From assembly GCA_022447275.1 (NCBI GenBank), contig JAKVBK010000009.1:33098-97097 (forward strand): 64,000 bases of DNA. The letters are read 5' to 3'. A program made the position numbers and the translations under genes. Under the pieces are notes generated by a model that searched no databases, was not told the DNA's origin, and was given only the letters and a program-made list of their open reading frames with translations. Within the stretch, counting starts at the first letter, position 1. The number at the start of each line of letters is the position of its first letter. Positions 37,213-46,247 of this stretch are shown piece after piece. The DNA is from Oceanicola sp. GTDB taxonomy: Bacteria; Pseudomonadota; Alphaproteobacteria; Rhodobacterales; Rhodobacteraceae.

Positions 37213-37701
37213 TCAGGCCATTTCCGCCAGCAGCGTTTCCCCTGCGCTGATGGAGCACTCGCCCGGGCTGTCTTCCAGGTTGAACTGGGTGACTTTGTTG
37301 TCTTCTACCACCATGGCATAGCGCTTGGAGCGGCCATAAAGGCCAACGGGCGGAGCGTCAAAATCCAGGCCAAAGGCCTTCGTCAGGCTGCCGTCGCCAT
37401 CGGCAACCATAGACATTCCGGCGGCTTTTGCACCGGTCGATTCTGACCAGGCATCCACGACAAACACATCATTGACGGTGACGCAGACCACCTCGGCCAC
37501 TTCCTTCTCGGCCAGCTTGTCCATGACGCGGATGAAGCTGGGCACATGGGCGGTGGTGCAGGTGCCGGTAAATGCGCCCGGAAGGCCGAACAACACGATC
37601 TTGCGCCCATTGGTAAGGCTGGACAGGGAAACGGTCTCTGGTCCGTTTTCGCCCATGCGCAGCAGGTTTGCTTCTGGTAGCTCAGAGCCGACTTCGATCA
37701 T
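37213..37701 (-). CDS. Prx5-type peroxiredoxin
   Basis: This 162-residue protein has the Prx5 signature PGAFTGTCTTAHVPSF with the peroxidatic Cys, plus ...VNDVFVVDAW and the C-terminal region with a further Cys (GECSISA). It reduces hydrogen peroxide and organic peroxides with thioredoxin, glutaredoxin or glutathione as donor. I chose ATG 37701 because GAGGGG sits 10 bases upstream; the ORF's first ATG would overlap that ribosome-binding site. It is convergent with phhB and divergent from the FAD oxidoreductase. Confidence 0.94.
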   Translation of the reverse strand: MIEVGSELPEANLLRMGENGPETVSLSSLTNGRKIVLFGLPGAFTGTCTTAHVPSFIRVMDKLAEKEVAEVVCVTVNDVFVVDAWSESTGAKAAGMSMVADGDGSLTKAFGLDFDAPPVGLYGRSKRYAMVVEDNKVTQFNLEDSPGECSISAGETLLAEMA

Positions 37702-37808
37702 CTGAATGGTTCCCCTCATATTTGAACCTCTGATGCCATGGGTATAGCGTGCCCGTCAGGCGAGACCAGCAAAACTGGCCCCTGCCACAGCTACAAAGGA
37801 AGAATTCA

Positions 37809-39053
37809 ATGGCTCAATCGGGCGTTGAGGCGGCAAATACCGGACTCGTGATCGTTGGCGGCGGCCAGGCTGCGGCCTCTTGTGCTGCACGCTACCGTGC
37901 AAAAGGCGGCGCCGGCCCGGTAGCGATCTACTGTGCGGAGCCGGTCCCGCCCTACCAGAGGCCGCCGCTGTCAAAGGCGTATCTGTTGGGGGACATGCCC
38001 CTGAGCCGCCTGCTCTTGCGGCCAGAAAGCTGGTATGACGAGCAAGCGATTACGCTGCATCTGGGAACGCGTATTGAGGCCATCGATACGGATGCCCGCA
38101 CGATCACGACGCAGGCTGGCGATCAGGCGGGCTATGGGCATCTCGTTCTGGCCACGGGCTCGGCGCCGCGCCAGTTGCCCGCGGCGATTGGGGGTGATCT
38201 CGCCGGGGTCCATGTCGTGCGCGATCTGGCGGATGTGGACAGGATGGCGGGCGGCCTGCGCGAAGGCGCTCGGGCGGTGATCATCGGAGGGGGCTATATT
38301 GGCCTCGAGGCTGCGGCGGTCTGCGCAAAGCTGGGCCTTGATGTCACCGTGCTGGAGGCAGCTCCGCGCATCTTGGGCCGTGTTGCTGCGGCCGAGACGG
38401 CCGATGTCATCCGCGATCTGCACGTTGGCAACGGTGTGACGGTGCGCGAAGGCTGTCAGGTGGCGCACTTGCGCGGCGCAGATGGCCATGTGACCGGTGT
38501 GACGCTGGCCTCGGGCGAAACGCTGGAGGCAGAGGTGGTGATCGTCGGCATCGGCATCGCCCCCGAGACTGCCCTTGCGGAGGCTGCAGGCATTGCCGTG
38601 GACAACGGGATTGCCACGGATACCCATGGCCGCACGTCTGCGCCCCATGTCTGGTCTGCGGGTGATTGCGCGTCTTTCCCGTTTCGCGGTGCCCAGATGC
38701 GGCTGGAAAGCGTTCAGAACGCCATCGATCAGGCGGAATGTGTGGCCGATAATATTCTGGGTGCAGACACCCCATATGACCCCAAGCCCTGGTTCTGGTC
38801 CGATCAGTTTGACATGAAGTTGCAGATCGCGGGATTGAATGCCGGGCATGACAGCCTTCATGTGCGGGCTGGTGAGGGGCTTACGCGATCGCACTGGTAC
38901 TACAGGGATGGGCGGCTGATCTCGGTCGATGCGATCAACGATCCGCGGGCCTACATGGTGGGCAAGCGTCTGATCGAGGGCGGCAGGACGCCTGATCCTG
39001 CGCAGGTTGTCGATCCTTCGACAGACCTCAAGGCGTTGATGAAGACGGTCTGA
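37809..39053 (+). CDS. FAD-dependent ferredoxin reductase-like oxidoreductase
   Basis: This 414-residue protein has a dinucleotide fold at each end: LVIVGGGQAAASCAARYR near residue 13 for FAD and AVIIGGGYIGLEAAAVCAKLG near residue 156 for NAD(P). YQRPPLSKAYL, and VWSAGDCASFPF for the second FAD contact, place it with putidaredoxin/rhodocoxin reductases. It probably passes electrons from NADH to a 2Fe-2S ferredoxin for a P450 or dioxygenase, but neither partner is nearby. AAGGAAG lies upstream of ATG 37809. It overlaps rsmD by one base. Confidence 0.9.
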   Translation: MAQSGVEAANTGLVIVGGGQAAASCAARYRAKGGAGPVAIYCAEPVPPYQRPPLSKAYLLGDMPLSRLLLRPESWYDEQAITLHLGTRIEAIDTDARTITTQAGDQAGYGHLVLATGSAPRQLPAAIGGDLAGVHVVRDLADVDRMAGGLREGARAVIIGGGYIGLEAAAVCAKLGLDVTVLEAAPRILGRVAAAETADVIRDLHVGNGVTVREGCQVAHLRGADGHVTGVTLASGETLEAEVVIVGIGIAPETALAEAAGIAVDNGIATDTHGRTSAPHVWSAGDCASFPFRGAQMRLESVQNAIDQAECVADNILGADTPYDPKPWFWSDQFDMKLQIAGLNAGHDSLHVRAGEGLTRSHWYYRDGRLISVDAINDPRAYMVGKRLIEGGRTPDPAQVVDPSTDLKALMKTV

Positions 39054-39634
39054 TGCGGATCGTTGGAGGGCGTCTTGGTGGCCTGCGTTTGGCCGCCGTT
39101 GGCAAGGGGGATGCGGGGGCCCAGCTGCGCCCCACCGTGGACCGCGTTCGCGAAAGCCTGTTCTCGATTCTTGCCAGCAAGGGGTATCCGCAGGAGGGCC
39201 AACCCGCGCTGGATTTGTTCGCGGGAACGGGTGCGCTGGGCCTGGAGGCGCTGTCGCGCGGGGCAGGGCATGTCACCTTCATCGAGCAGGGGCGTGTGGC
39301 GCTGGGGCTCTTGCAGTCCAACATCAAGCGGGCTGATCCTGAAGGCGGAGCGACCCGGCTGATCCGGAAAGACGCGACAAAGCTGGGTGCGCGCCCGGAT
39401 AATCTTGCGGCCGCAGATCTTGTCCTGTTGGATCCTCCCTATGGTCGGGGCATGGGGGAAAAGGCGCTGTTGGCGGCGTCCGCTGGCGGTTGGATGGCGC
39501 AAGAGGCGCTTGTGGTCTGGGAAGAGAATGCGCCACAGCTGCCACCTGAGGGCTTCACACTTGTAGATCAGCGCCGCTACGGGGACACGCATATTACCAT
39601 ATTGCGTTGCGGGGCAGACAAAGCGGTCATCTGA
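39053..39634 (+). CDS. rsmD: 16S rRNA (guanine966-N2)-methyltransferase
   Basis: This 193-residue protein starts RIVGGRLGGLRL, has RPTVDRVRESLFSIL, the SAM motif LDLFAGTGALGLEALSRGA and catalytic DPPYGRG. RsmD methylates G966 in the P-site region of 16S rRNA during 30S assembly. The ATG shares a base with the previous TGA (TGATG), implying coupling. Confidence 0.95.
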   Translation: MRIVGGRLGGLRLAAVGKGDAGAQLRPTVDRVRESLFSILASKGYPQEGQPALDLFAGTGALGLEALSRGAGHVTFIEQGRVALGLLQSNIKRADPEGGATRLIRKDATKLGARPDNLAAADLVLLDPPYGRGMGEKALLAASAGGWMAQEALVVWEENAPQLPPEGFTLVDQRRYGDTHITILRCGADKAVI

Positions 39635-39664
39635 CGGTATCGTGGCGTGAACAGGATGCACCGT

Positions 39665-39880
39665 ATGACAGCAGCAAGCATGATTTCCTTGCGCGGCTTG
39701 CTTGGCCCGCACTGGACGGACACCACATCTCAGGCCCCCGCGCCGCCGGACCCTTATCCCGGGCCCGTGTTTATCCATGATATCCACACATCTTGGGGCG
39801 GTAGGCCAATGATCCTCTATATGTGGGATGAGTGGGCCCGTACGCGCGACGGAGAAACGGATTCTCCCTCCGAGCCTTGA
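39665..39880 (+). CDS. possible small ORF, 71 residues
   Basis: The frame has coding-like third-position GC and a CAGGA about 7 bases upstream of ATG 39665. The peptide is Pro- and Trp-rich (PAPPDPYPGPVFIHDIH, YMWDEWAR) without a recognisable domain or signal. The rest of the 390-base gap 39635-40024 holds nothing else I can support. It may be a real small gene or chance. Confidence 0.3.
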   Translation: MTAASMISLRGLLGPHWTDTTSQAPAPPDPYPGPVFIHDIHTSWGGRPMILYMWDEWARTRDGETDSPSEP

Positions 39881-40024
39881 GGACATTTCCGACCCGGTTT
39901 GGAATAGGCGGTTGCCCGCCGAGGCTTGAAGTTGGCCCTGAATTGCCCAATTCGAAACAAATTGTGCCAATTTTCCGCCTAATCTCCCAGCTAGCCAGAC
40001 AGTGTTCGTTTCCGGAGCACCGTC

Positions 40025-42943
40025 ATGTCGCAGACTACATTCCTTGTTGCCATCTCCTTGCCGCTGGCCGCCGTGATTGCATGGCCGGGCCCGGTTCCGA
40101 TGGTCATTTCCCTGCCGGTTCTGTTCTCGGCATTGGCTACCTTGGGCGTTGCGGCGATCATGACGATCCGGGAATGCTTCAGCAGCTTGATCGGCGATGG
40201 CACCGAGCGGCTGTTGCTGCGCTTGCGTTGGGCAATTTGGCTGCGCCAGCCTGCGGATTGCGAGGCATTGGCAAAAGCGCTGGTAGAGCGCTCTGGCCTC
40301 ACCTTTGAGCCTGAGAACCCCGAAGAGCGCAACGCGCTGCTGCATCTGATGGTCGCAATGCGGCGGATGATGGCCCGCCATGCCGGTGCCATGGGCACGC
40401 CCTTGTCGGGCATTGAACTGGCCCGCCAGTTGTGGGCTGTCGCGCCTGCCTCAGCCACCGATCGCAGTGGCTGGATGGCTTTGGCGATTTCCGCCAACCG
40501 TGCCGCGATTTCTGTTGGTGCTGGGGACTCGATGTCTCAAAAGTTCGTTGCTTGGCGCAACAAATTTGTCGGCGAAATTCTTTTTGGAGGCCTGCGTCGC
40601 AAGATCGCGGCGATTGCCTTTGGTCCGCTCGGAAAACTCCGTGTCGCGCGCCTGTCAGAAGCGCGGGCAACGCTGCACACAACCGATGCGCCGCGCAGTC
40701 TTATGATGTCCGGCGCGGTTGCCGACGCACTTCTCGAAAACGACGCAAAGCGCGGGCGTCGCGGGATTGAAAGCCTTCCTGTTGTGATCCAGGCACGGCT
40801 TGTTGCCCTGTTTCTCTTGCTGTTTCCCCAGCGCTTTGGGCAGATGCGCGCCTGGCTGCTAGCGTCTCGGCACCTCAACATCCTGCAAGATCTCGCTGAG
40901 GAGGCCGCACAGGCAGAGACGGCGCGCAACGCACCAGATCATGCGCGATCGTCTGCCAAGAGCAGCATCCAGACATCGCTTTCCCACGCGCTTGACCCCA
41001 ATGCGGATGCCTCCGAAGACTTTCGCCTCGATCTGCCGCCGATGCCTGGCACCCGGCAAGCACGTGTCACCGGCGCCGAGGGTTCAGGCGTAAGCGCCTG
41101 TGAAACGGTCCCTGCGCCGAAGGCATCTGCGGCACCAGTGACTGAAGATGACTCTGCAATCCCATTCTCTGAGGTGGCTGCCTCTGAGATGCCAAATGCA
41201 AGTCAATCGCCGGCGGTTGCGCTGCCAAAGGCGCCGATGCCACAGGTAAAACGCGCGGCGCAAAAACGTGAGATCACGCTGCGGCCCATTGCGAAACGTC
41301 GTGAAATCACGCTGCGCCCCATGAAACATGCCGCGGGAACCGGTGGCGACTCTGCGCCGACGGCAATGCCCCTGCCGGACGTGGCGTACTCTGCCAACGC
41401 CTCATCATTGGCGATGGCCACTGCCACCCAGATTGTCCCCACCAGAGGCAACGGTATCGATGGCTGTATTATTCTGGAACGTCCGGAAGAACTGCCCAAG
41501 GTGATTGCTGCGTCCTTCGACGCATTCATGGAAACCTCCAAGGATAAAGACAAACAGACCGTTTCCGACTGTGCTGCGGAGGCGCAGGCAACAGATGCGC
41601 AGAGCCCAACGCAAGAGCCTAAGCCAACGCCCGAGGATCTGCCGCCGCTGACGCCCGAGCTGCGCCCAGCACTCTATATTCAGCGGGCTTGGCAACCCGG
41701 CGCCCCCTTGCCGCCCAGCGGCACACAATTGGGAGGCTCTCCCCGCCTGCCAGAGGCCCGGTCTTGGCCGCGCCACCCCAGCCTGGGCTATCCGTTGCAC
41801 TTTCTTGCTGCCATCGATTGCGCAGAAGCCAGCCGCGTTGGTGCTCTGCCATCGGTGCCCCGCGATGGTCGAATCCTAGTTTTTGCTGATACAGGTGCGG
41901 CTGTCGAGGCAAGCCGTGCAAAGCCTGCTGTTTCGGTGATGTATCTGTCTGCGCGCGAAATGGCGGGGGCCACGGAAACTGCGCTGCCTGCTGATCTGCC
42001 GCCGCTGGATCATGATGGCGGTGTGCCGGAGCCGCTTTCTGCGCGCCCTGGCCAGCGCCTGTATCCGCGGTTTCCGGCTCTGCTCAAGACAATCCGGGCT
42101 GCAACGCTGTCCCGCGCACCGCAAGCGGGTGAGGGTGAATGCGAAGCAGAAGAGGCCCGGCGGCAGACACAGGCTGATATCGCCCGCCATCTGCCTGCCC
42201 CGCAAACTGTGCCCAAAGGCGATCTCTTCCGCCGACCCCGCTCTGAGGACATGTCCGAAGATGGGAGTTCGCCGGCGTGGATTTTCGAACCGGCCCCGTT
42301 GGGCGCAGATTTTCCCTGCAGCCTGCCTTTGACCCGGGCTATCTTCGTCTCGATCTCAGCGCATGCGGCGCGGGCACGGGCTCGCCTGCAAGCCAGTGCT
42401 GAGCTTGCCAAAACAGCGGGCCTGCCCCGCGAGCCGGAAGATGCGCAGCGCATTGCTTGGCTGGAGGCCCTCGCCTCCTCCGCTGACATCCTGCGGGCCC
42501 GTCTGCCTGAGGCGCGTGACACGCAAAGCCTCACGCCCACAGAACGCCAGCGCTTGCGGGCCTGGCTCGCCGCCATTGCTGCCCGAAACCCGCAAGCTGG
42601 TCCGGTCATGGAGCGCGCCATTCGCGCGACCATGACAAAGATGGCGATTGAGGCAATTTCAGAGCCTGAACGGGCAAAGCTGCTAGGGGAGGCTGCCCTC
42701 GACTTTACGGCTCCTGCGTTGATCCCAACGGCGGAAAACGCCGAACATGTGATTGGCAACGTGCCTCAGATGCGCACGCCAGAACCGAGCCCGGAAGGCT
42801 ATGCCAAACTGGTCCAATTCGACAGTGATCCGGCACTTGGCCTGATGTTTGCCGACCATGGGTTGCTGGAAATCTGGGTGCCGCTCAGTGATTTGCCTGC
42901 ACATCGCTACGATCGCGCGATCGGGCGCATCGCGGGCGGCTGA
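40025..42943 (+). CDS. large membrane-anchored protein with a DUF1963 (YwqG)-like C-terminal domain
   Basis: This is a 972-residue protein. Two hydrophobic segments sit at the N-terminus (TFLVAISLPLAAVIAWPG and ISLPVLFSALATLGVAAIM), then a basic, Leu/Ala-rich helical domain to about residue 300. A low-complexity Ala/Pro linker follows (~300-540), with the tandem motif KREITLRPI/KRREITLRPM near residue 414. The C-terminal part (~550-972) has GGSPRLPEARSWPRHPSLGYPLHFLAAIDC, GRILVFAD and the ending KLVQFDSDPALGLMFADHGLLEIW..., which matches DUF1963/YwqG folds of unknown function. A long linker separates these elements. It stands alone. The domain call is from memory of the pattern. Confidence 0.7.
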   Translation: MSQTTFLVAISLPLAAVIAWPGPVPMVISLPVLFSALATLGVAAIMTIRECFSSLIGDGTERLLLRLRWAIWLRQPADCEALAKALVERSGLTFEPENPEERNALLHLMVAMRRMMARHAGAMGTPLSGIELARQLWAVAPASATDRSGWMALAISANRAAISVGAGDSMSQKFVAWRNKFVGEILFGGLRRKIAAIAFGPLGKLRVARLSEARATLHTTDAPRSLMMSGAVADALLENDAKRGRRGIESLPVVIQARLVALFLLLFPQRFGQMRAWLLASRHLNILQDLAEEAAQAETARNAPDHARSSAKSSIQTSLSHALDPNADASEDFRLDLPPMPGTRQARVTGAEGSGVSACETVPAPKASAAPVTEDDSAIPFSEVAASEMPNASQSPAVALPKAPMPQVKRAAQKREITLRPIAKRREITLRPMKHAAGTGGDSAPTAMPLPDVAYSANASSLAMATATQIVPTRGNGIDGCIILERPEELPKVIAASFDAFMETSKDKDKQTVSDCAAEAQATDAQSPTQEPKPTPEDLPPLTPELRPALYIQRAWQPGAPLPPSGTQLGGSPRLPEARSWPRHPSLGYPLHFLAAIDCAEASRVGALPSVPRDGRILVFADTGAAVEASRAKPAVSVMYLSAREMAGATETALPADLPPLDHDGGVPEPLSARPGQRLYPRFPALLKTIRAATLSRAPQAGEGECEAEEARRQTQADIARHLPAPQTVPKGDLFRRPRSEDMSEDGSSPAWIFEPAPLGADFPCSLPLTRAIFVSISAHAARARARLQASAELAKTAGLPREPEDAQRIAWLEALASSADILRARLPEARDTQSLTPTERQRLRAWLAAIAARNPQAGPVMERAIRATMTKMAIEAISEPERAKLLGEAALDFTAPALIPTAENAEHVIGNVPQMRTPEPSPEGYAKLVQFDSDPALGLMFADHGLLEIWVPLSDLPAHRYDRAIGRIAGG

Positions 42944-43116
42944 CGCGAGGGCTGCGCGGCAAACCGAGAAAAGAGCACCGCAGAACCCGCAATCCAAGTC
43001 GATTTGGCCCTTGGAACGTGGCTGTGATGACAGCGCAGGGTCGAAAGCGGCAAACTTGTTGGGCCTAAACCCTCAACAGAGTGATTGCGCGCCAGCCCCT
43101 TCCGGGCGGTGCGAAA

Positions 43117-43761
43117 TCACCACTGGGTGGACAGGGCGGTCCATATGCCTGCAAACATCAATGCGCCGCCGATGTTCACCCACATGTGCCAAACAGCATA
43201 GCGGTATGGCATGGTTTTGCGCGCGTAGAAGGCTGTGCCGACGACGTAGCAGGCGGAGCCTGTCAAGATGAACCACAAGGTTGCGATGGGCAGGTCTGTG
43301 AGGTCAGGCAGGGCCCCGAGCCCGATGGCGCCCAGCCCAAGATAGGAGGCTGTTGACCATCGTGATTTGACCGTTTCATTCGTGATCTTGTTCCACACGG
43401 CCACGGCTGTCAGACCCCAGGAAATCCACAGCAAGGTCATCGTCCACGTTGTCCCTGCCAGAACGAAAAGCGGTGTGAAGGAGCCTGAAATGCTCAGGTA
43501 GATCGCTGCATGATCAATCCGTCGCAACAATTTGCGCCCGGCGTGCCACGTGGAAAAGTGATAGGCGGTGGAGGCCAGATTAGAGGCCAGTATGCAGGAC
43601 ACATAGACAAAGACCGCAAACACCAACTTCAGTTCGAGCCCGGCCATTGATTTGGAAATGAGCCATCCGCCTGCGATCAGGATCGCGACCAGCCCGATCG
43701 CATGGACGACAATGTCCGCGCGGCGGTGCGACGGGACAGGGCTTGGATAGGTCATTTCCAT
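43117..43761 (-). CDS. trhA: TrhA / hemolysin III (PAQR-like) membrane protein
   Basis: This 214-residue protein has seven predicted membrane helices. Signatures are ADIVVHAIGLV, the SNLASTAYHF...RRIDHAAIYLSISGSFTPL core with Ser/His/Asp residues, and MWVNIGGALMFAG after YRYAVWHMWV. PAQR/TrhA proteins have been linked to membrane-fluidity homeostasis; earlier 'hemolysin III' naming is misleading. It is monocistronic. Confidence 0.92.
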   Translation of the reverse strand: MEMTYPSPVPSHRRADIVVHAIGLVAILIAGGWLISKSMAGLELKLVFAVFVYVSCILASNLASTAYHFSTWHAGRKLLRRIDHAAIYLSISGSFTPLFVLAGTTWTMTLLWISWGLTAVAVWNKITNETVKSRWSTASYLGLGAIGLGALPDLTDLPIATLWFILTGSACYVVGTAFYARKTMPYRYAVWHMWVNIGGALMFAGIWTALSTQW

Positions 43762-44090
43762 CGTCTTGGCTCCGGGCAGGGGTCTCTACGGCGCTACATC
43801 CCGCCTGAGGGCGTGTCCATGCTTCCGGTGCGTCAGATGACAGCGCCGTGACAGACGCCAGCTGTTTCTGCTTGGCGGACATTGCGCGCTTCCAATAACC
43901 GTCCACGCACGAGGAACGTCATATTCAGAGCGCGTGATGCCCCGGCCGTAGCGCACGTGGATGGTATCGGTGCATTGCTTGAACGCCCCTGCTGCGCGAA
44001 ACAGAAATGCCCCCAACACGGGGTTGGGGGCATTTTTGGCGTCATCGGCAGGGGCAGGGCTGCCCGTCTGCCGTTAGGTGTGGTTGGCGA
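43762..44090. other. intergenic region with a strong hairpin
   Basis: No credible gene is seen in these 329 bases. The main feature is the 13-bp perfect hairpin listed separately (44005-44035); the rest, including the trhA leader, shows no motif I can support. Confidence 0.5.
44005..44037 (-). terminator. strong hairpin downstream of dctP
   Basis: AAATGCCCCCAAC (44005-44017) pairs perfectly with GTTGGGGGCATTT (44023-44035). It lies 54 bases past the dctP stop. On the minus strand it is followed by CTGTTT, on the plus strand by TTGG, so it can terminate in either direction; dctP is the only gene aimed at it. Confidence 0.75.
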
Positions 44091-45140
44091 TCAGTTGCCG
44101 GGGGCCGTTGCTGCCCGGGTCACCTGCACAGCGGCCTGAGCGTCTGCCACAAGCGCGGCGCCGTCGAGACCCTTTTCCGTCATCTCGGCGATCCAGTCTT
44201 GCGTGACCTCGGCGCCAAGCGCCTTGATCTCTTCGGTCACCTCTTCGGACAGGGTGGCAATCTCATTGCCGGCATCCACCATTGCCTGTCGTCCAATCGT
44301 ATCCCCGGTATCGTGGGCGCGCCCGGCGAGAGCCGAGGCTGCAAAGCCTGAGTTGGCGTCGATGACGGCTTTCAGATCATCTGGCAGGCCCTCATAGACC
44401 GACTTGTTCATCGCCCAGATGAAATACAGGTTGTACAGGCTCTGATCACCGGAGACATCGGTATGGCTGTCGGTCAACTCATCGAGCTTGAGCGACGGCG
44501 ACATCTCCCACGTGATCACGCCGCCATCCACCACACCGCGCGACAGCGCTTCGGGGAATTGCGGCACGGCCATGCCAACCGGCGTGGCGCCGATCTTGTC
44601 GAGCAGCAAGGTGGCCGGGCGTGACGGGCCGCGCAGTTTCAGGCCGTCAAAATCCTCCACGGAGGCCACGGCAGGCCCTTTCTTGTGCACAAGGCCACGC
44701 CCGTGCATATGCGCGGCGATGACATGGACACCGGCGAAGTCATCCATCAGGTGCTTCTGGGTGAAGATCCATGCGGCCTTTGAGGCCTCTTCCGCCGATT
44801 TTGTTGTCATGAACGGCAGTTCCATCGCCTCGGCTTCGGGGAAGCGTCCCGGCTGGTAGCCCGGGATCACCCAGCCGCCATCCACCGCACCGTCGCGGAT
44901 CAGGTCATACTGGGAGGGGGCTTTGCCGCCCAACTGCATGAAGGGATAGAGCTCGACCTTGATGCGGCCGTTGCTGTCCGCCTCAACCTTACGGGCCCAG
45001 GGCTCCATGAAATAGGTGGGGTTTGCGCTTTTGGGCGACACGAAGTGCTGAAAGCGCAGCGTGACTTCCTGAGCGGTTGCAATCGTTGTGCTGCCAGCCA
45101 ACGCAAGCGCGGCAACAGCGGTTTTCAGGAACGGGGTCAT
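44091..45140 (-). CDS. dctP: TRAP transporter solute-binding protein DctP family
   Basis: This 349-residue protein has a signal peptide (MTPFLKTAVAALALAGSTTIATA) and a typical TRAP-binding body: RFQHFVSPKSANP, the LPFMT region, FDGLKLRGPSRPATLLLDKIGATPVGMAVPQFPEALSRGVVDG with the substrate-carboxylate Arg, and a C-terminal helical tail. It binds an organic acid in the periplasm. A perfect AGGAGG precedes the ATG. No DctQ/DctM permease gene adjoins, so it is an orphan in this window. Confidence 0.92.
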   Translation of the reverse strand: MTPFLKTAVAALALAGSTTIATAQEVTLRFQHFVSPKSANPTYFMEPWARKVEADSNGRIKVELYPFMQLGGKAPSQYDLIRDGAVDGGWVIPGYQPGRFPEAEAMELPFMTTKSAEEASKAAWIFTQKHLMDDFAGVHVIAAHMHGRGLVHKKGPAVASVEDFDGLKLRGPSRPATLLLDKIGATPVGMAVPQFPEALSRGVVDGGVITWEMSPSLKLDELTDSHTDVSGDQSLYNLYFIWAMNKSVYEGLPDDLKAVIDANSGFAASALAGRAHDTGDTIGRQAMVDAGNEIATLSEEVTEEIKALGAEVTQDWIAEMTEKGLDGAALVADAQAAVQVTRAATAPGN

Positions 45141-45346
45141 GTGCGGACCTCCTTCTGATAGCCCATGATCGGGCGGTCCTCGCGAAAGGCTGTCTTAGCC
45201 TGATCGTCGGAGGGTATCTAGGTGCCAGACCGCCCAGTTGCAAATCATTCTCAAGAAATTGAAGGGCAAAATGGCGCAGTTTGCCCAATCAAGTCTCTGA
45301 TCGGAAACATTTATTCTTTGGTCAAAAATGAGAGGCGCTGTTGACG

Positions 45347-46165
45347 CTACGTCTGGTTTGCCCATGTGGGGTGAAAGCGGCCTTCGGGCGAAAGGGTGAA
45401 AATTTCGCACCCGTTTTCAGTCACGCCGATAGAATGTTCGAACTGCGCGGACAGGCTCTTGTCGCGGGTGACAGCCGTCCAGTCATCGGCGAGTACTTTG
45501 GTTTCGGGGCGGCCCAAATTCACCATGGGTTCAATCGTGAAAAACATGCCGGGTTCCAGCACGGCGCCGGTGCCGGGCCGGCCATAGTGGAGGACATTGG
45601 GCGGTGCATGGAAGACCTGTCCAAGGCCGTGGCCGCAGAAGTCTCGCACCACGGACATCCGGTTGCGTTCCACGTAGGATTGGATGGCGTGGCCGATATC
45701 GCCAAAGGTTTTTCCCGGGCGGACGGTCTCGATCCCCAGCATGAGCGCATCATGGGTCACCTGAATCAGCCGCTCGGCTTTTCGGGGCAGCTTTCCGGCC
45801 ACATACATGCGGCTTGTATCGCCAAACCAACCGTCCACGATCACGGTGACATCGATGTTGAGAATGTCGCCTTCCTTGAGCACTTTGGCGCCCGGAATGC
45901 CGTGGCAGACCACGTGATTGACCGAAATACACGAGGCGTGCTGATAGCCCTTGTAGCCGATGGTGGCGGATTTCGCGCCGGCTTCGTTCACGCGGCGCTC
46001 GATCTCCGCATCCAGCGCGCCCGTCGTCGTGCCGGGTTGCACCAGTGGCGCCAGAGCGTCCAGGATTTCGGCAGCAAGGCGCCCGGCGGCATGCATGCCG
46101 GCGAAATCTTCGGGCGAATAAAGCCGAATCCCATCTTTGGTCAGGCGTTCGCGGGTCTTTTGCAC
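45347..46165 (-). CDS. map: methionine aminopeptidase, type I
   Basis: This 272-residue protein removes N-terminal Met from nascent proteins. The metal ligands are visible in DVTVIVDGWFGDTS (two Asp), GHGLG (His), FTIEPM (Glu) and FEHSIGV (Glu). It has a GTG start at 46165 with GGAGA upstream. It is a separate transcription unit between dctP and sfsA. Confidence 0.97.
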   Translation of the reverse strand: MQKTRERLTKDGIRLYSPEDFAGMHAAGRLAAEILDALAPLVQPGTTTGALDAEIERRVNEAGAKSATIGYKGYQHASCISVNHVVCHGIPGAKVLKEGDILNIDVTVIVDGWFGDTSRMYVAGKLPRKAERLIQVTHDALMLGIETVRPGKTFGDIGHAIQSYVERNRMSVVRDFCGHGLGQVFHAPPNVLHYGRPGTGAVLEPGMFFTIEPMVNLGRPETKVLADDWTAVTRDKSLSAQFEHSIGVTENGCEIFTLSPEGRFHPTWANQT

Positions 46166-46247
46166 TCTGGCTCTCCAGCAAGTCTATCTATGCGCAATCT
46201 AGGGGCCGGACCGGTGAAGGACCAGCCCCGGAAGGGTTTGGCGGGCT

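Noticed and set aside
38951..40381. 476-codon frame on the minus strand
   Set aside because: Antisense to the FAD oxidoreductase, rsmD and the 972-residue gene; no domain.
43882..44139. 85-codon frame across the hairpin after dctP
   Set aside because: It runs through a terminator-like hairpin and into dctP antisense; no ribosome-binding site or domain.
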